The position numbers and the translations under genes were made by a program. Under the pieces are notes generated by a model that did no database searches, was not told the origin of the DNA, and saw nothing but the letters and a program-made list of their open reading frames with translations. Shown piece by piece: positions 12,691 through 24,924 of a DNA stretch of 64,000 nucleotides. This DNA is from Polytrichum commune (Eukaryota > Streptophyta > Polytrichopsida > Polytrichales > Polytrichaceae). Numbering within the stretch: position 1 is the stretch's first letter; each line of letters begins with the position of its first letter. The stretch lies in assembly GCA_950295325.1 (NCBI GenBank), contig OX485807.1:39956440-40020439 (forward strand). Reading direction: 5' to 3'.

Positions 12691-13027
12691 TTTGAGCTGT
12701 AACTAATATGTGATGTGTTGGATGAATATCTACAGGAAGACTATTAGATTGATAAAGTTTGAGAATCATGTTTCTCGTTAGGAATTAAAAAGAGATTCCA
12801 ATGTGCCAAGAACGAGCCTTAATACTTGAATATCATAAACATAAAGCATAAGAGTGCAGCAATTTATTGACATGATGACCCAAAAGCAACATTAAACCGA
12901 CATGGGAGCCTGTTGTTTTAGAGGTAATGGACAATCATAATTCAATCAATATGTACTTATAGGTGGAAATATCTAGGGTGGTGGTTCTAGCATGCTCTTC
13001 CTTATCCAAACATTGTGGACATGGATA

Positions 13028-13270
13028 GAGAGAGAGGGAGTGAGTTTCCATATACAAACGTACCTCTCATCCATCCAACATAAAAACTTGACCCCATGTA
13101 AAGTTTTGTTGATGATTCATCTCAAATAAGTTCAAGTAGACTAATTTGAAACCTCTAACTTCTGGTGTCAAATCAACTGAAAAAAGCAACCTCCAGACTG
13201 CATACTATTTCGGGGCTCTAATGTCGGATGAATAAGAGGTACGCTCCCATACAATTACTCCCTCTCTCCA
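13028..13270. mobile_element. MITE family A, copy 1
   Basis: The left end gagagagggagtgag...tacctctcatccatccaaca is inverted at the right end (gtcggatgaataagaggtacg...ctccctctctcc). About 240 bp, no coding. Related copies lie at 17597-17820, 21961-22208 and 60390-60901. Confidence 0.7.
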
Positions 13271-13569
13271 CATGGAATGTTGGACAAGGGTCATTTGGAT
13301 TGGGTTCATTTACCTCAACCCGGTCATGTTCATTGGTTGAGGTACATACACCGTTCATTGGAACATGATGGGGACTTTGCTTTGCCAAAGTCGCATGTCC
13401 ATTACGACATCGTGAGGGGGGAGGAGGTATAATTTGTTGTAGTTGAATATGTTGAGAAGTGGATGTTCTTATGGTTGAGGCTCCCAATTTGTTGAGCGTG
13501 GGTCGATCAACTGGGTGTTTCATTAAGAATTTGTTTGTTGTCAAAAGCTACTTTGGGTGTCAATCATTG

Positions 13570-13793
13570 TCCGGGGAGAACCGGTGCTTAGTTACAGATG
13601 AACCGGTGAAGTTTGAGAACTCACCGGTTGAAGTTGGAGACTTCAAGAGAATTAGCAATTGTTTTAGAGGAATCTATATAAGAATATACCTCAAATGAAT
13701 AAAGCAAAACTAGAAGATGTCCACATGTAACTGGCTGGATTTAGAATCACTAGGATCTTGACCGACTATGCCCAAAAACTTCCCGGGCACTGG
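13570..13793 (+). repeat. Repeat family F, copy 2
   Basis: Direct copy of 10940-11152: shares aaccggttgaagttggagac, agaggaatctatataagaat, tcaaatgaataaagcaaaac, atgtaactgg and agaatcactaggatcttgac. Both end near ccaaaaacttcccgg. Stops interrupt the frame that is open in the 32105-32300 copy. Confidence 0.75.
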
Positions 13794-16154
13794 TGTCAAC
13801 GAATTGTGAATGGGCACCCGAATGGCGAACTCGCTTGAGGACATAAGGAACTCTATATTTTGAGTTTTTGGATGCGGTATGATCTTGTATCGTTCGAAGA
13901 AAACGTGTCCATTACAACCGATCTGTTGCAGCTTGTTCATTGCAACTCATAGTGAGAATATGCGGAAATAAATGAATTTGGTTGTCAACTAGAGGTTTTT
14001 GGTTGCGCTTTTTGGACAATTGACAGCCAAAAGGATGTTAGAAAAAGTCTAGTAGGCATTCGGCACTTTATGACTTGTGGGGTGTACCACACTCTGGCTA
14101 TCACTAAAAGGTGAGAGCAAAGATGATAAGTGTGATATTACAACACGTCCACACACTGGAGAGTTCAATGTTTTGTAGATTATTATATGAACATTTTTTT
14201 TTTGTCAAGTATGTGAAAGAGCTTCTTGATTGTATTGTTTGGTCCTCGTTGTTGGCCCCAATGCTTTTTGCCTAGGTGAATGGCTTCCACTACTCATTGT
14301 TTCACCATTGTTTATGTACAATAGTATCGTTTACATGGAGCCTCACATGTTACATATTATTGATGGATATTCTTTGCCCTTGACTACCCTAAACCCTAAA
14401 CCCCTAAACCCTTGACATCCAAAGTTTATATTAGAATCAAATTTCACGAGGAGTGTGCCCTTTAAAAATTGTTTCAAACAACCACCATACACTTATGAGG
14501 ATTCACGTGATTTTTTGGTAGACCTTAAGTGGGATTTGAAGTGGTTGAAACATTTTAACCTTAAAGAACATGGTTGAACAATTTAATTGTTAAAATAACT
14601 CACAAATTTCAAAATGACGTAATCATTTCATTCCACCAAGTTATGAAACTTATTTCAAATTTTTTAGCGCGATACAAAACAAAGCCTAAATGATTATGAT
14701 TCGCTTTTAATATTTGAGTTAACCCCTAAAAGCACGGGGGTTTTAACTTGAATCGAGAAAGTACTACGAAGTATGAATTAGAAAGTTTATTTTGTGTTGG
14801 CATAAAGAGAACTTTCTAGGGAGTTGATTTTAATTCACATCCTTGCAATTGGAATATGGATCTTTATACTTGGTCTCCACCAGATCATTAGGCAAACATT
14901 TTCCTTCAAAATTTGTTTTTTTTTCAAAATGTATCAAAATCACTTGATCTTTGATATGATTAGCTAAAAGTTTGAGCTACATAATTTGGTGGGAAAAGTC
15001 AAAATATTCATGTCATTGACATTGTTGCTTTTCCAAAATATTGTATTTTGTAACAAAGAAAAATTAAGGGTTCCACCACTTCAAGGTCCATATCTTAGAG
15101 TCATTGATATAAAATTTGAATTCGTTTTCTCTGGATGGTGCAAAACTTTATTATGTCAAGGTGCAAGGAAAAAAAAAACAAGAAAAGAGAAAAGTTTGCC
15201 TTGAGAGATATATCTTTGAAAAACACTCGCAACCACTTTTTGGCTTCTTGGGCATTTAGGGGTTAATAAACCTACAAACAGTAATAAGGTCAATGACAAC
15301 TACCCCTATTCCACTATGCTCTCACAATGTAGTTGGAGAATGACTTGGACACAATTTGCATTGGAGTGTCCCCTCTATAACTCCATAGAGATAGGGTTCC
15401 TTCCCTAATTTAGAATGTAGTATTAAGTAGTCTTAAGTCTTCGCCCAATTGGACCATCAAGTTGATATTAGTCTCTATTGCATGGAAGCCAATGCACTTC
15501 ATTACTCTAAATAACCCCACTAATATATTGCATTTAGTGTTATAGGATAGTTTACCCGTGTTTAATGTCACTTTTCTAATGACACTTCTTATGAATTACA
15601 AATACAATCACCCTAACTTACTTTTAGTTCATCTACTCTTGGTATATTTTGCATCCTAACATTTCTATACTTTAGATGAAAAAACACTTAGTAAATGATA
15701 GTAATTGCAACAATTGCGAATCTACTGTATAATGCTCAAGTTAAGTTTTTTTCATAATTTTTTTTTACAAAGAATGACAATTAATGTTAGGTTTACATCT
15801 AGAGGTTGGTGACGTTATACTGGCGGTCTACAATTAGTATTGAGCAAGACAAATGGAATCGGTGACACAATATTTAGTGAAGTTCCATTTTATGATACAC
15901 CCTACTATTCAAGCTACAATGTTTTGTCGAGTCAGTGTGGGTTACCAATGGGAGTCGCGCGGTGCTGTAACATCTAAAGACAAATTTTCATCACAAGTGG
16001 ATGACAAGAGAAAGTAGGGTTTCAGCCAATGGATGAACTCATCCATCATCCATGACAATATTTGTTCACTTATTCACAAGAAACGTCATCCGAAAAGACA
16101 CCATAGTGACGTCAAATACAATATGACATTAAATCTTACATTCATAACCCAGCC
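13794..16154. other. Intergenic, no gene recognised
   Basis: AT-rich DNA with only short ORFs. The stretch near 13970-14030 (ttggttgtcaactagaggtt) resembles the hairpin at 32359-32447. A telomere-like tract is listed separately. Confidence 0.5.
14387..14412 (-). repeat. Short interstitial telomere-like tract
   Basis: Three CCCTAAA-type units in a row, one with an extra C. Single or double units recur at 3727, 26400, 36114 and 56098. Matches the plant TTTAGGG repeat. Confidence 0.7.
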
Positions 16155-16284
16155 ACACTTACTAGTGCACGCCACCAGTGAACTGTACCTACCAACACTG
16201 GTTACATCCAATGACTCTCATTGGCTACACCAACTCTAAAAGTGGTCCCTGTTGGTAGGAACCGTTCACTAGTGACCCGCACCA
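16155..16284. repeat. Small fold-back element
   Basis: The left arm (cactagtgcacgccaccagt-like, gtacctaccaacac) and right arm (gttggtaggaaccgttcactagtg) are inverted copies. The centre holds a perfect palindrome CCAATGA-CTC-TCATTGG at 16207-16223. Non-coding and MITE-sized. Confidence 0.6.
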
Positions 16285-16333
16285 ATAATATTGGGTGGGG
16301 CTGTTAGTGTACTTACGTTGCTCGGGTCAAAAT

Positions 16334-16532
16334 GATACCTTCAGTAAAATATCTTGGTTCTTATTTGATTGGCGCTGGCTGCTTTGGCGATTTTGGACGA
16401 ACCAACCCATACACTCATTCCTTGTTGGATGCCTAAACCCTTGCTTTGAAGAAACCAGTGTACGGGTTGGTTTGCCCCAGCCCTATTTTGACCTTTTGTC
16501 TCAAAAAAAAAAACAAGATACCCTTAGTAAAA
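16334..16532 (+). mobile_element. Retroposed unit with poly(A) tail and 16-bp target duplication
   Basis: GATACCTTCAGTAAAA (16334-16349) and GATACCCTTAGTAAAA (16517-16532) flank a 167-bp segment ending in an 11-nt A run (16503-16513). The two flanks differ by two transitions. This is the signature of LINE-type target-primed insertion of a short transcript. I see no clear RNA polymerase III boxes, so the source RNA is unknown. Confidence 0.6.
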
Positions 16533-16572
16533 CGTTATAGCAATGCCTAATAACTCCAAATGGTAAGCGACA

Positions 16573-18845
16573 CTAATTAGATAAAAACAGTGTAGACCCC
16601 CTGGGCCAATAAAGGGCGCCATGCAAAACTTTAAAGTTACTAGAGTAGTTGGCCCACCTCATTATAGTATTTCCCTGGAGGCGGGCCCCACATACAGCGG
16701 GCGGCCGGGACAGGTGGCGACGGAAGGGCCACCCGGCGGAATATCGCCCGGCAGGAATCATGGCCGGCCGCTTGTCGATTGCAGTTATGTACGCTTTGTG
16801 TTGCAGGCGATGATGATGGTGATCCGATCGGCCCTGTCGTCGAGGGGATGGGATCAACTCAATCGTCGCTGTCTCGGCAGCTGCTCGGAGCTTTCCTTGA
16901 TATCATCTCTGAACGATTCTACGCAACTATATGTATGTACTGCACTGGCTAATGAAGAATCAGTCTCCGGTAAAACAAAAAAAACCAGCTTGCTGCAGCT
17001 ATGTATATATCTGATGACGCGTGATCGTCTCCGCTCTGAGATCTACACGAGGGAGCCGAATCCTGCAAATGGCTACACGTTGGCACAGTTTCCCGTTTTG
17101 CTGACGGGTTGATCGTCTGTTATGTTTCTGTTAACATGATTGGAAATAGGTTGGGGTGGGGTTGGGATGGATGGCGGTGGTGGAGTTGCCGGGTAAATCA
17201 TTGTTAGGATATGCACGTAATCGTGTGTGTGTGTAATTCAGACATGTAGAGTGATGTTACTGATGGTGTGGATGTAGATAAGTGGGTACCGAGATACTCA
17301 AGCTGGCGGATTTTGTATGGAAAGTTGCAAGTCGAGGGATGGGTGACGGCGGTTATGGAGTTGCCGGGTAAATCATCACCGCCGGTAGCTACCGGTGATG
17401 GATACTGATGGCTGAACTGCTGGCCGGTGTGATCAGCCGCGCAGGCAACAATTCCGTCGGTAGGTGTGATCAGCCCCTCACCAGCATCTCCGGTTGTAAT
17501 GGTGTGAAAAGTGGTGGGTCAGCATCTATTTCTCAATGTAATATCCTCAGCAATTTCACGGCTGGAACCGGACGGATATTTGGTCGGGGCATCAGCGTAT
17601 CATCCATCCAACGTAAAAATACAATTGACCCTAAAAGTTCGTGACTAAATATAAATCTCAACCCACTTCAGTTGAAGTATATCGGGGTCTTTGAAGCTAG
17701 CTCCGGTATCAAATCAACTATGTGATGACGTAACCTTTTGCTATTAAACACCATTTCGGAGAATTTCTGTTGGATGAATGAGAGGTACCCTCGTACGCGA
17801 GAGTTGGGTCCCCTCTCGATCCGCCCAGTGCTGATGAGGATGTGAAGTGGCATGGGTAGCTTCGGGACAGGATGAGTAAAAGTAGTAGTAGATGCAAAGT
17901 TTGAGGGTTAAGCAGCGGCTACCACCGAAATTGTCGCGGCAGAACTCCCACTCCCGGATCTAGGCGGCCCTTCCCTCTTGGGGCTTTAATCTGCACACCC
18001 CTGCAAGTGGGCCTTCCCTTTTTCCCAGCCATTTTTGGAGGCGGCTAAATTGAGAAGAAGTACAGTTGCGCTCGCGCTGTTTCTCGTCAGCTTCCTTCTA
18101 GTGCAACTACTGCAGTCCGTTAATTAGATCGTGGGCGGGTTAACCAGCTTGACAAAGATCTCTATTTCGGAACCCCGGGATTACAAGCTGGTAGGTAGGC
18201 TACTCGCGCCGTACATACGGAAGGGTGAGATCTGGTTGTACGGAAATCGGAAAGGTAAGGTCGCCGTGCAACTAGTATATAACTCTGGTGCTGCCGACAG
18301 GTATACCTGCCTGCGTCAACCATCTAGGTTTGTGTTCGCAGGAACTCACCGGATGTATCCGGTGCCGTTCCCTGAATCGAAGTCGGTGTGGAGCAGCACC
18401 CAGGTCTCACACTTTTGGGTTCCAATTCCTGACACCAGCTAAAGATTGTTTCTATGTTCAGTAATCTTCTGTAGTTTGTCTTTGTTGTACAGGCTTTGTA
18501 TGATGCGTTCGTGATTTCTTATAGTGTATGTCTTAATTAATGCTATTAGACCGCTCGATTAGAGACATACAGACTGTCGTACTGGGTGCATGGAATAGTT
18601 TATAGTTCTCTCAAGCGAAATTGTTGACCTCTAGAAGAGTTAGGCTTGACATGAGCGATGTTTCCATGAGTTCTTGTAGTTTCTTTCCATGAGCCAGGCA
18701 CATCTGGAGTTTTGTCGGTTGAAAAGGTACTCATCAGACTCCTCGAGTTTTGCTCTCGTGTTGGTGGACGAAAGTCTAGAGCTTGTACTAGTACTCGGAA
18801 GCTTTACGCTGTCTAAAGATATCTCGTCGCAGTTTCGAATTTGGA
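16573..18845. other. GC-rich unassigned block upstream of the CML gene
   Basis: Much richer in GC and CpG than the surrounding DNA (for example 16676-16770). It holds ORFs of 163 codons (16621-17112) and 103 codons (18131-18442, starting with GTG). Neither shows a domain I recognise. Short direct repeats occur: ggagttgccgggtaaatcat at about 17182 and 17358, and TGTGATCAGCC at about 17427 and 17464. It could be a promoter or CpG-rich regulatory region, a non-coding transcript, or exons of a gene I cannot recognise. Confidence 0.4.
17597..17820. mobile_element. MITE family A, copy 2
   Basis: catccatccaacgtaaaaat on the left is mirrored by gttggatgaatgagaggtac on the right. The interior cggggtcttt...ccggtatcaaatcaact matches the 60.8-kb copy (cggggtcttc...ccggtgccaaatcaact). 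The outermost left TIR is lost. Confidence 0.6.
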
Positions 18846-19481
18846 ATGGAGAGCGGAGACAGAGACTCGTTAGAACCGATGTCCAGGGAAGCGGCCAAGA
18901 TCTTAGGCCACATCCAACGCGAGAAATCGGAGATTGAGGAGCTCAATGCATCAGGTTCGACATCGCAGCAGGAAGGCAGCGATTCCAACGGCCTTCCAAA
19001 CTGCCAGCTTGTGAAGGACTTGACCGAAGTTTTCAAGATTTTTGACAAGAACGGTGATGGCAAGATCTCCCAAGCGGAGCTGGGCCTCACCCTGCTGTCT
19101 CTTGGGGAGAAGCCAACGGAGGAGGAGCTACACCGGATGGTGAAGGAGGTGGACGCCGACGGCGACGGTGAGATCGACCTCAAGGAGTTCATCTACCTCA
19201 ACACAGTTGGGCTGGGGGGACCTGAGGATAACGGTGACGGTGACGGTGCGAGCGCTGCCAGCATCAGGGACGCCATTCAGGACGCGTTCCAGGTGTTCGA
19301 CCTCGACAAAAATGGGTTCATCTCCGCAGACGAACTTCTTAAAGTTTTGACTGGATTGGGGGATAACCAATTGACACTTGATGATTGCCGCAACATGATC
19401 AAGTCTGTGGACAAAGATGGTGACGAGAGGGTGGATTTCATGGAGTTCCAGCAGATGATGAGCGGAGGTTTTGTGTACTGA
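18846..19481 (+). CDS. Calmodulin-like protein with four EF-hands
   Basis: Intronless gene for 211 residues. Four 12-residue calcium loops are visible: DKNGDGKISQAE (67-78), DADGDGEIDLKE (103-114), DLDKNGFISADE (152-163) and DKDGDERVDFME (189-200). The first three keep the Asp/Asn ligands, the central Gly and the Glu at position 12; the fourth has Glu where Gly is usual at position 6. The N-terminal 55 residues form a hydrophilic extension not found in calmodulin. The linker between the two lobes (about 122-140) has a Gly/Asp-rich stretch NGDGDG. Plant calmodulin-like (CML) proteins are calcium sensors in cytosol or nucleus. No signal peptide or CaaX box is seen. The start ATG at 18846 opens the frame. 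The subgroup is not determined. Confidence 0.93.
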   Translation: MESGDRDSLEPMSREAAKILGHIQREKSEIEELNASGSTSQQEGSDSNGLPNCQLVKDLTEVFKIFDKNGDGKISQAELGLTLLSLGEKPTEEELHRMVKEVDADGDGEIDLKEFIYLNTVGLGGPEDNGDGDGASAASIRDAIQDAFQVFDLDKNGFISADELLKVLTGLGDNQLTLDDCRNMIKSVDKDGDERVDFMEFQQMMSGGFVY

Positions 19482-21639
19482 AGATCCAATTGTCTGGTTT
19501 TTTCTTTCTTAATCATTTTTTTGGCAAATTCCAATTGGCATGCAACTACTTTGGAAGATCATCAACCACGACAGATTCACATCTGCACAGGTCGCTGACT
19601 CCAATTTTAGAGAGTCCTGGTGTTTCTCGAAACAATCGGAGGGTTGGGTTACTGGAGGACCGGCCGGTAGCCAGTTTTACAGTGGTTTGCGAGGTAGCCT
19701 TTAGGGTTTAGCGTATCTAATAATGATGACGGCGGGTAGAAGGTGGTCACAAGGCCTCCTTTTGGATTGCTTCCAGATTAATTAACATAAATGTAAATCC
19801 ATTATGGGAGCTTGGTCAGGTTTCTTTGATGGAAGGGATTGCTCAAAGATTCTAGGATTTTTTAGACCAAAGCGTTCATGAAGCCTTACTCACCCGTCAG
19901 GCAATTCTGCTTCGACGACGACGGCGACGCGCTTTTGGGAGGTTACTGAACAACATGTTGTTACTCCACTTCCGGTCTGCCTGCCAGGTTTCTTGGAAAT
20001 ATCAAGTCGCCCACTATCCTGTACTGGGCGTCTTGCAAAGTACCAAGAACCTTCTTGAGGTTGGCTGGCTCCACCGCTGTTTGGTCCCGGTGGCCGCCTC
20101 GTATGTTTTTTTTCCAATAAAAGATTTCTTGAGCAGGGCTTCCTCCCTTGCATGTTCACATGTTCTGTTACTGAAGTTGCATGCACCCGATTGATGAGGA
20201 CGGAAAGCTGGCTCTACGGAGAATCTTGCACATATCTTGCAGAAGAGTCTATTAGCGCCTTAATTCCTGTATAATCATCATGCGTTGTGTTGATGATTTC
20301 GGGCTCTTCAACACAATATTATCTGAATCATCATCAAATCCTTGCCCACAATTACAGCACGGTTGTGCACAACAATATATGACAAGTTCAGTGATGAGAA
20401 ATGTAAGTACGCAATCTATCTATCGGTTGTAGCACTGTCTGTCACACTCATCTCATGGCAAAGGCGCGCAAAGAAAGGAAAGTTCACGCTGTAGGCTTGC
20501 ACTTGCAGTAGAAGTGACACCACGTACCTGGAAATCACGTGAGAGACACATCATCCATGAAGTACTGCAGGAACCTAGCACTTAAGGTATGTGGTTCCTT
20601 TTCCATGTTCCCCAACTTCTACCGATTAGATTATCCTTTTACACAACGGAATTTGTGTTGGATTAGCAACTCTCCAATGAAGCATCAGCAAAAATTGCTT
20701 CAGCAAAAATCGGATTGAGATTCAGACCTCCCTTGACTTAGTTATGGTTATTGGAAGTGCATATTATTTGTTGATTCTTCGTTTTAATGAATACATAAGT
20801 CCTCCCACTCACGTTCACTATTGAGTGCGGAGTAGTTAATAAAATCTAAACACGAACTCCAATCTCTTTTTACCATGTGTCTTCAGGGTGACACCAATCA
20901 AATACAAGTGTTTGATTATGTAACTGAATGACGCCCCAATATCTTAATAGTTCACCTTCCATGTTATTGCTCGCATGGAAGATTGAGGGTGGGTTTCGAT
21001 GTATGTTTCTTGCCCATCGGACTTTGGTGGGAATAAAAGGGAAAATGTAGATGAAATCTAGTGGTGAAGGGTTCGTATGTGCCTTCAATGACCATATGGA
21101 AGTCTAGTGGCCCATGGTTATGGCCCTCCACATTCTAGTAGGCAAGTAGAATGTGGTCGGTCGGTTGGTTGGTTGGTTGTGTTATCTTCATTGATCCAAC
21201 ACACTATTAATATCTAGAATCTAGTGGGTTAATGACAAACATGGAAACTCACCCTAAGAAATCCACCTTGGTGGTCCCATCCCTGGGTGGAGCCATGGCT
21301 TTGTAATTATTTTTTAGCATCCCAAGCCCAAAAGCAAGTTAAAGCACATGAATAGCTTGGCACTCCCTTCCTCACAAATTATTAAAGTTACGCGAAGTTA
21401 CACATAGACTCAACGACTCAACTGTGATATCCCTGAATCCGAGAAAATACAAGAATAAAAAAGATGAATTCTCTGTTGCCACATGCGTCAATTATGATGT
21501 TAATTCCATTTCAATTTAGTCTAGTTCTATGTGTTAGCCCAACACGGCCATTACAAGAAATGAATCGAAGATGATTGATGGCAAATTGCTAGCTCCCTGA
21601 ACACTATTTAATAAAAAATGCTTCACTCTTTTAAGCTAG
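19482..21639. other. Intergenic, no gene recognised
   Basis: Presumed 3' UTR of the CML gene, then AT-rich DNA. It holds several short overlapping ORFs (19890-20194 on both strands) without recognisable motifs, and a ggtt tetranucleotide run near 21160-21177. Confidence 0.5.
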
Positions 21640-21885
21640 GACATGGACATGAGCATGAGCTTGCCCTCATAAACAAAATTTTGGGACCTACTTTCATGTC
21701 AAAGCAACTCCTGCGTTAAAACACATCCGTACTTGGGCCACATTTACTAGTTGCTTAAACCACTTGCCTTGAGGTCTTATTACTGTCGAAACAGAATTAG
21801 CAGCCCAAATGTGTTAAATGTTAAAGGTCGACAATGAAAGTCGAGAATGAGAGTAAAGTATGGCTGCTGTTAATTTGGCCCTTCT
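21640..21885. repeat. Dispersed repeat D, copy 1
   Basis: Shares with 25352-25545 the ordered motifs aggacatg(gacat)gagcatga, ataaacaaaattttgggacct-like, catgtcaaa, cgtacttg, aatgaaagt and ttaatttg. Direct orientation, roughly 200-250 bp, no ORF. Confidence 0.6.
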
Positions 21886-21960
21886 TGTCAACTTTCTACT
21901 GATTTGAAAGGCAGAGGAGCCTCTGCCAGTTATGTCGTGGGCAAGGTACACCTACTTTGG

Positions 21961-22208
21961 GGAGGGAATTATTGCATATGAGTGTACCTCTCATTCATCC
22001 AACCATCCATCTTAAAAGCTATGAAATTGTTCACAAACCGAATGTTATCATCTTTCGTTTATTTGACATCGAAATTAACCTCAAATAATCTGAATTAATC
22101 TAGTCCAAGTCATTTAAGATGAATTGACCACAAAACCTATAGTAAGTAGGTTTTATTTTTATGTTGGATGAATGAGAGGTATGTTTGTATGCAATATATA
22201 ATTCCCTC
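21961..22208. mobile_element. MITE family A, copy 3
   Basis: The left terminus gagggaattattgcatatga...tacctctcattcatccaac is inverted at the right (gttggatgaatgagaggtat...tgcaatatataattccctc). Immediately after, the terminal unit aatatataattccctct is repeated (to about 22243), as if the right end had been locally duplicated. It is the best-preserved TIR pair of the family here. Confidence 0.75.
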
Positions 22209-22592
22209 TAATATATAATTCCCTCTAATATAATTCCCTCCAATTTTTACCATTTAAAAACATTAAAATTAACATTCTAGCTTGACTGGCTTCTCCCATC
22301 AATTCCAATGAACTAGGTCTCACCACGTACAGGAGGGGACATAAAGCATCAATCAACTTATAGATGGTACAAGGTGTGTTTTGACGTTGTTTGCTAAGTT
22401 TACCGACCAATAAACTACCTAGTGTTGAAGATGTCTTCAATGCCAAGGAAATGCGAGGAGATTTGACACAATTATGTAGAAAATATACATAATAGAATTT
22501 ATTGCATCATAATTTATTGCATTTATGGAAAAATGAAGATTTTACAAATGCAAAACCCCACACAAATTAAATAAAGATGCCTTATTACACAC

Positions 22593-22596
<4 letters not shown>

Positions 22597-22630
<34 letters not shown>
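22597..22630. repeat. (AT)17 microsatellite
   Basis: Uninterrupted AT dinucleotide run, preceded by a short CA run. Confidence 0.95.
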
Positions 22631-22633
<3 letters not shown>

Positions 22634-22639
22634 TTCAAG

Positions 22640-23250
22640 TGAATTACTAATGATAATATGAGTGAGATGTTGAAGCTTGAATATAGACTTAAAATTACAT
22701 CTTTATTTGTCCCCCCAAAAAAACAAGGCGCTATGCACGAAAGTTGTTGTGTTATAATGGGTTTAAGAGAAAACGAAGTCTCCAAGGTAGCAAAGCGCTG
22801 TGAAAGAACGACGTGGCCTCACGAGAGGCTAGAAGCTCATTTCACCTCCCATAGACTTCTTCTTGATGATACATGTGACGTGATCTTGTAACTAAAGACT
22901 TCTCCTCGTCTATAGCTGCTCCTACCATACCTTATTGTAGGGATAAGAGTTAACTTAGGTTCTAGATAGCTCTATCTAGTTCCTCAAATGAATTTCTAGT
23001 TATCTAGAGTTAACTTAGCTTCATCCACATTATTTATCTATTTTCCATATTTAACCGCATACATTCATTTAAAGACAAACTTATGGACAAGAAAGAGAGA
23101 AAGAAAAAAGAAAAAGAAACACAAGTTAATAGAAAGAAAAGGAAGCAAGTGTCACCAAATATAGTTGTCACCAATAAAGAAGCAAGAAGCAATATAGTTG
23201 CACCAAGCCTATTCTTTTTCTTTTCTTTTTCTCATTTCTTAGACAAAAGA

Positions 23251-23288
<38 letters not shown>

Positions 23289-24924
23289 CCTTACCCAATG
23301 ATGAATCAAAAACATACAAGGTTGTTGGAACCTTAAAACAAAGAGAAGGAAAACTCTCTAAGATGCATACACTGGAACCAAACAACCCCAAGAAGGGTTT
23401 TAACATTATACAGTTGCAATGTCAACAATGAAGTAGAACCTACACTGACATTCATGGGAAATTAGTGGAAAAATATTACTGAGATATATACACTCTGGAA
23501 GGTTGTGAGTCCTCCATGAAAATTGAATTATTCTTGAAATTGTTGCTCATGGAACTGCAAGTTGGGTATTGACTTTTGGAGATTGATTCAAGAATGCCAC
23601 AATGTCTTTTGAGAAGTTCAGCCTCAACATTGGTAAGGTAGAGGGTGCTAAACCCAACACCCCATCCAAAACCAACACCTATAAACGCCTCCCAATTGCC
23701 AACACTCTACAACCTTGAACCGTACCCGGCGGTGTAGGAGTGTCTGGGCCCACGAAGTGACGGTTTTAGGTGCCATTAGTGGTGCCACCTCATAGCGGCC
23801 TCCATGACCTTCATGTAGGGTATGTAACGGGCTCCACTCTATCTCGGGTTGGTTCAAGGTGGGATTAGGGTGGCTTGTCAATGCCTATTCTAGTCATTCT
23901 ATTCACAACGCCAAGGAGGTAGGTCCACAAAGCACAAAAGGGTCATTTCCCGGGATGCAAAGGGGGTCGGTTCCCGGGATGCAAGGTGATGGTTTTGCAA
24001 GCGAACCGGGAGGGATCATGGAGGGAGCCGTGTGGCTTTGCATACCATTACTACTTGGGCTTTGATGTAGTTTGGGTCTAGTACCCAGCTATGTTGTGTT
24101 GGTTCTAGGCAAAAAAGGTGGGGGTCCTCATCATATGCGAGGTTGCCATACACGGGGCCTATGGATTGGTATAAGGAAGCTAGTAGTTTTGACTTTGAAT
24201 ATTCATCAAATATTCAATTGAGACTAAAAATATTTTTTCTTTCTTGATACCTATGTTTAGCCCAAAGGCTAATATGAATATATATTTTATATATCAACCA
24301 CATAGCCATATGTATGTGCAATAGCTTAAAGTGTTGGTTTAAGCACCCTCTACCTTAGACCAAACTACTGTTAGATCAACTGATTTTGAGAATAAATTGC
24401 TGTAATGTTGACATATGCGAGCTGTGGAAACATTTTGTGCAACTTCATCCAGTGAACACTCAAAAAATTAAGAGAAGATAATGCCGAGTCCTTGCCAATA
24501 GATGAGCTTTGGGGTTCAGGGTTTAATGCTCATCCTCGACATGCCACCTTGATGGATACAGAACTTTGCTTGGCACACTGCATCTTCATATGTAGGTGGT
24601 GCCACTTCCTAATTGGAAATACACTCTGCTATAACTTTCTACTTCAAAGTTGTCCAATGTAATAGCTGATGTAGGCTGAGGGCTTCTCAAGCATGCATGT
24701 TACCTCTTTCATGAGTGCCATTTGTGTCTGTGTCTACGTGAGTTTGCACACATCTGAAGTAGAAAATGCTTGTGCAGGTTGTAATTTCAATCCTGACATA
24801 ACAACATGTGAGTTGATGTCAATAATGATTACTGTAACTTGACCTCCAATTCAAGTGTTCATCCTGACACATTTATACTTGAGCTGACATGGCTTCAACT
24901 ACTCCATGATAATTAATATAGTCA
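22640..24924. other. Intergenic, no gene recognised
   Basis: AT-rich and low-complexity DNA: purine-rich 23083-23140, CT-rich 23210-23235 and the poly(T) run. The short repeated phrase ttcccgggatgcaa occurs at about 23946 and 23971. No protein signature found. Confidence 0.5.
23253..23288 (+). repeat. Poly(T) run of 36
   Basis: Uninterrupted T homopolymer after agacaaaagaag. On the minus strand it could be the poly(A) tail of a retroposed sequence extending toward lower coordinates, but I saw no flanking duplication. Confidence 0.9.

Noticed and set aside
16621-17112. 163-codon ORF in the GC-rich block
   Set aside because: No domain, signal or similarity recognised; GC-rich DNA gives long chance ORFs. 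Described only as an unassigned block.
18131-18442. 103-codon ORF
   Set aside because: Starts with GTG, no recognisable domain and no clear splice context; could be an exon but cannot be supported.
23083-23301. 72-codon Lys-rich and Phe-rich ORF
   Set aside because: Translation of purine-rich DNA and the poly(T) run; low complexity.
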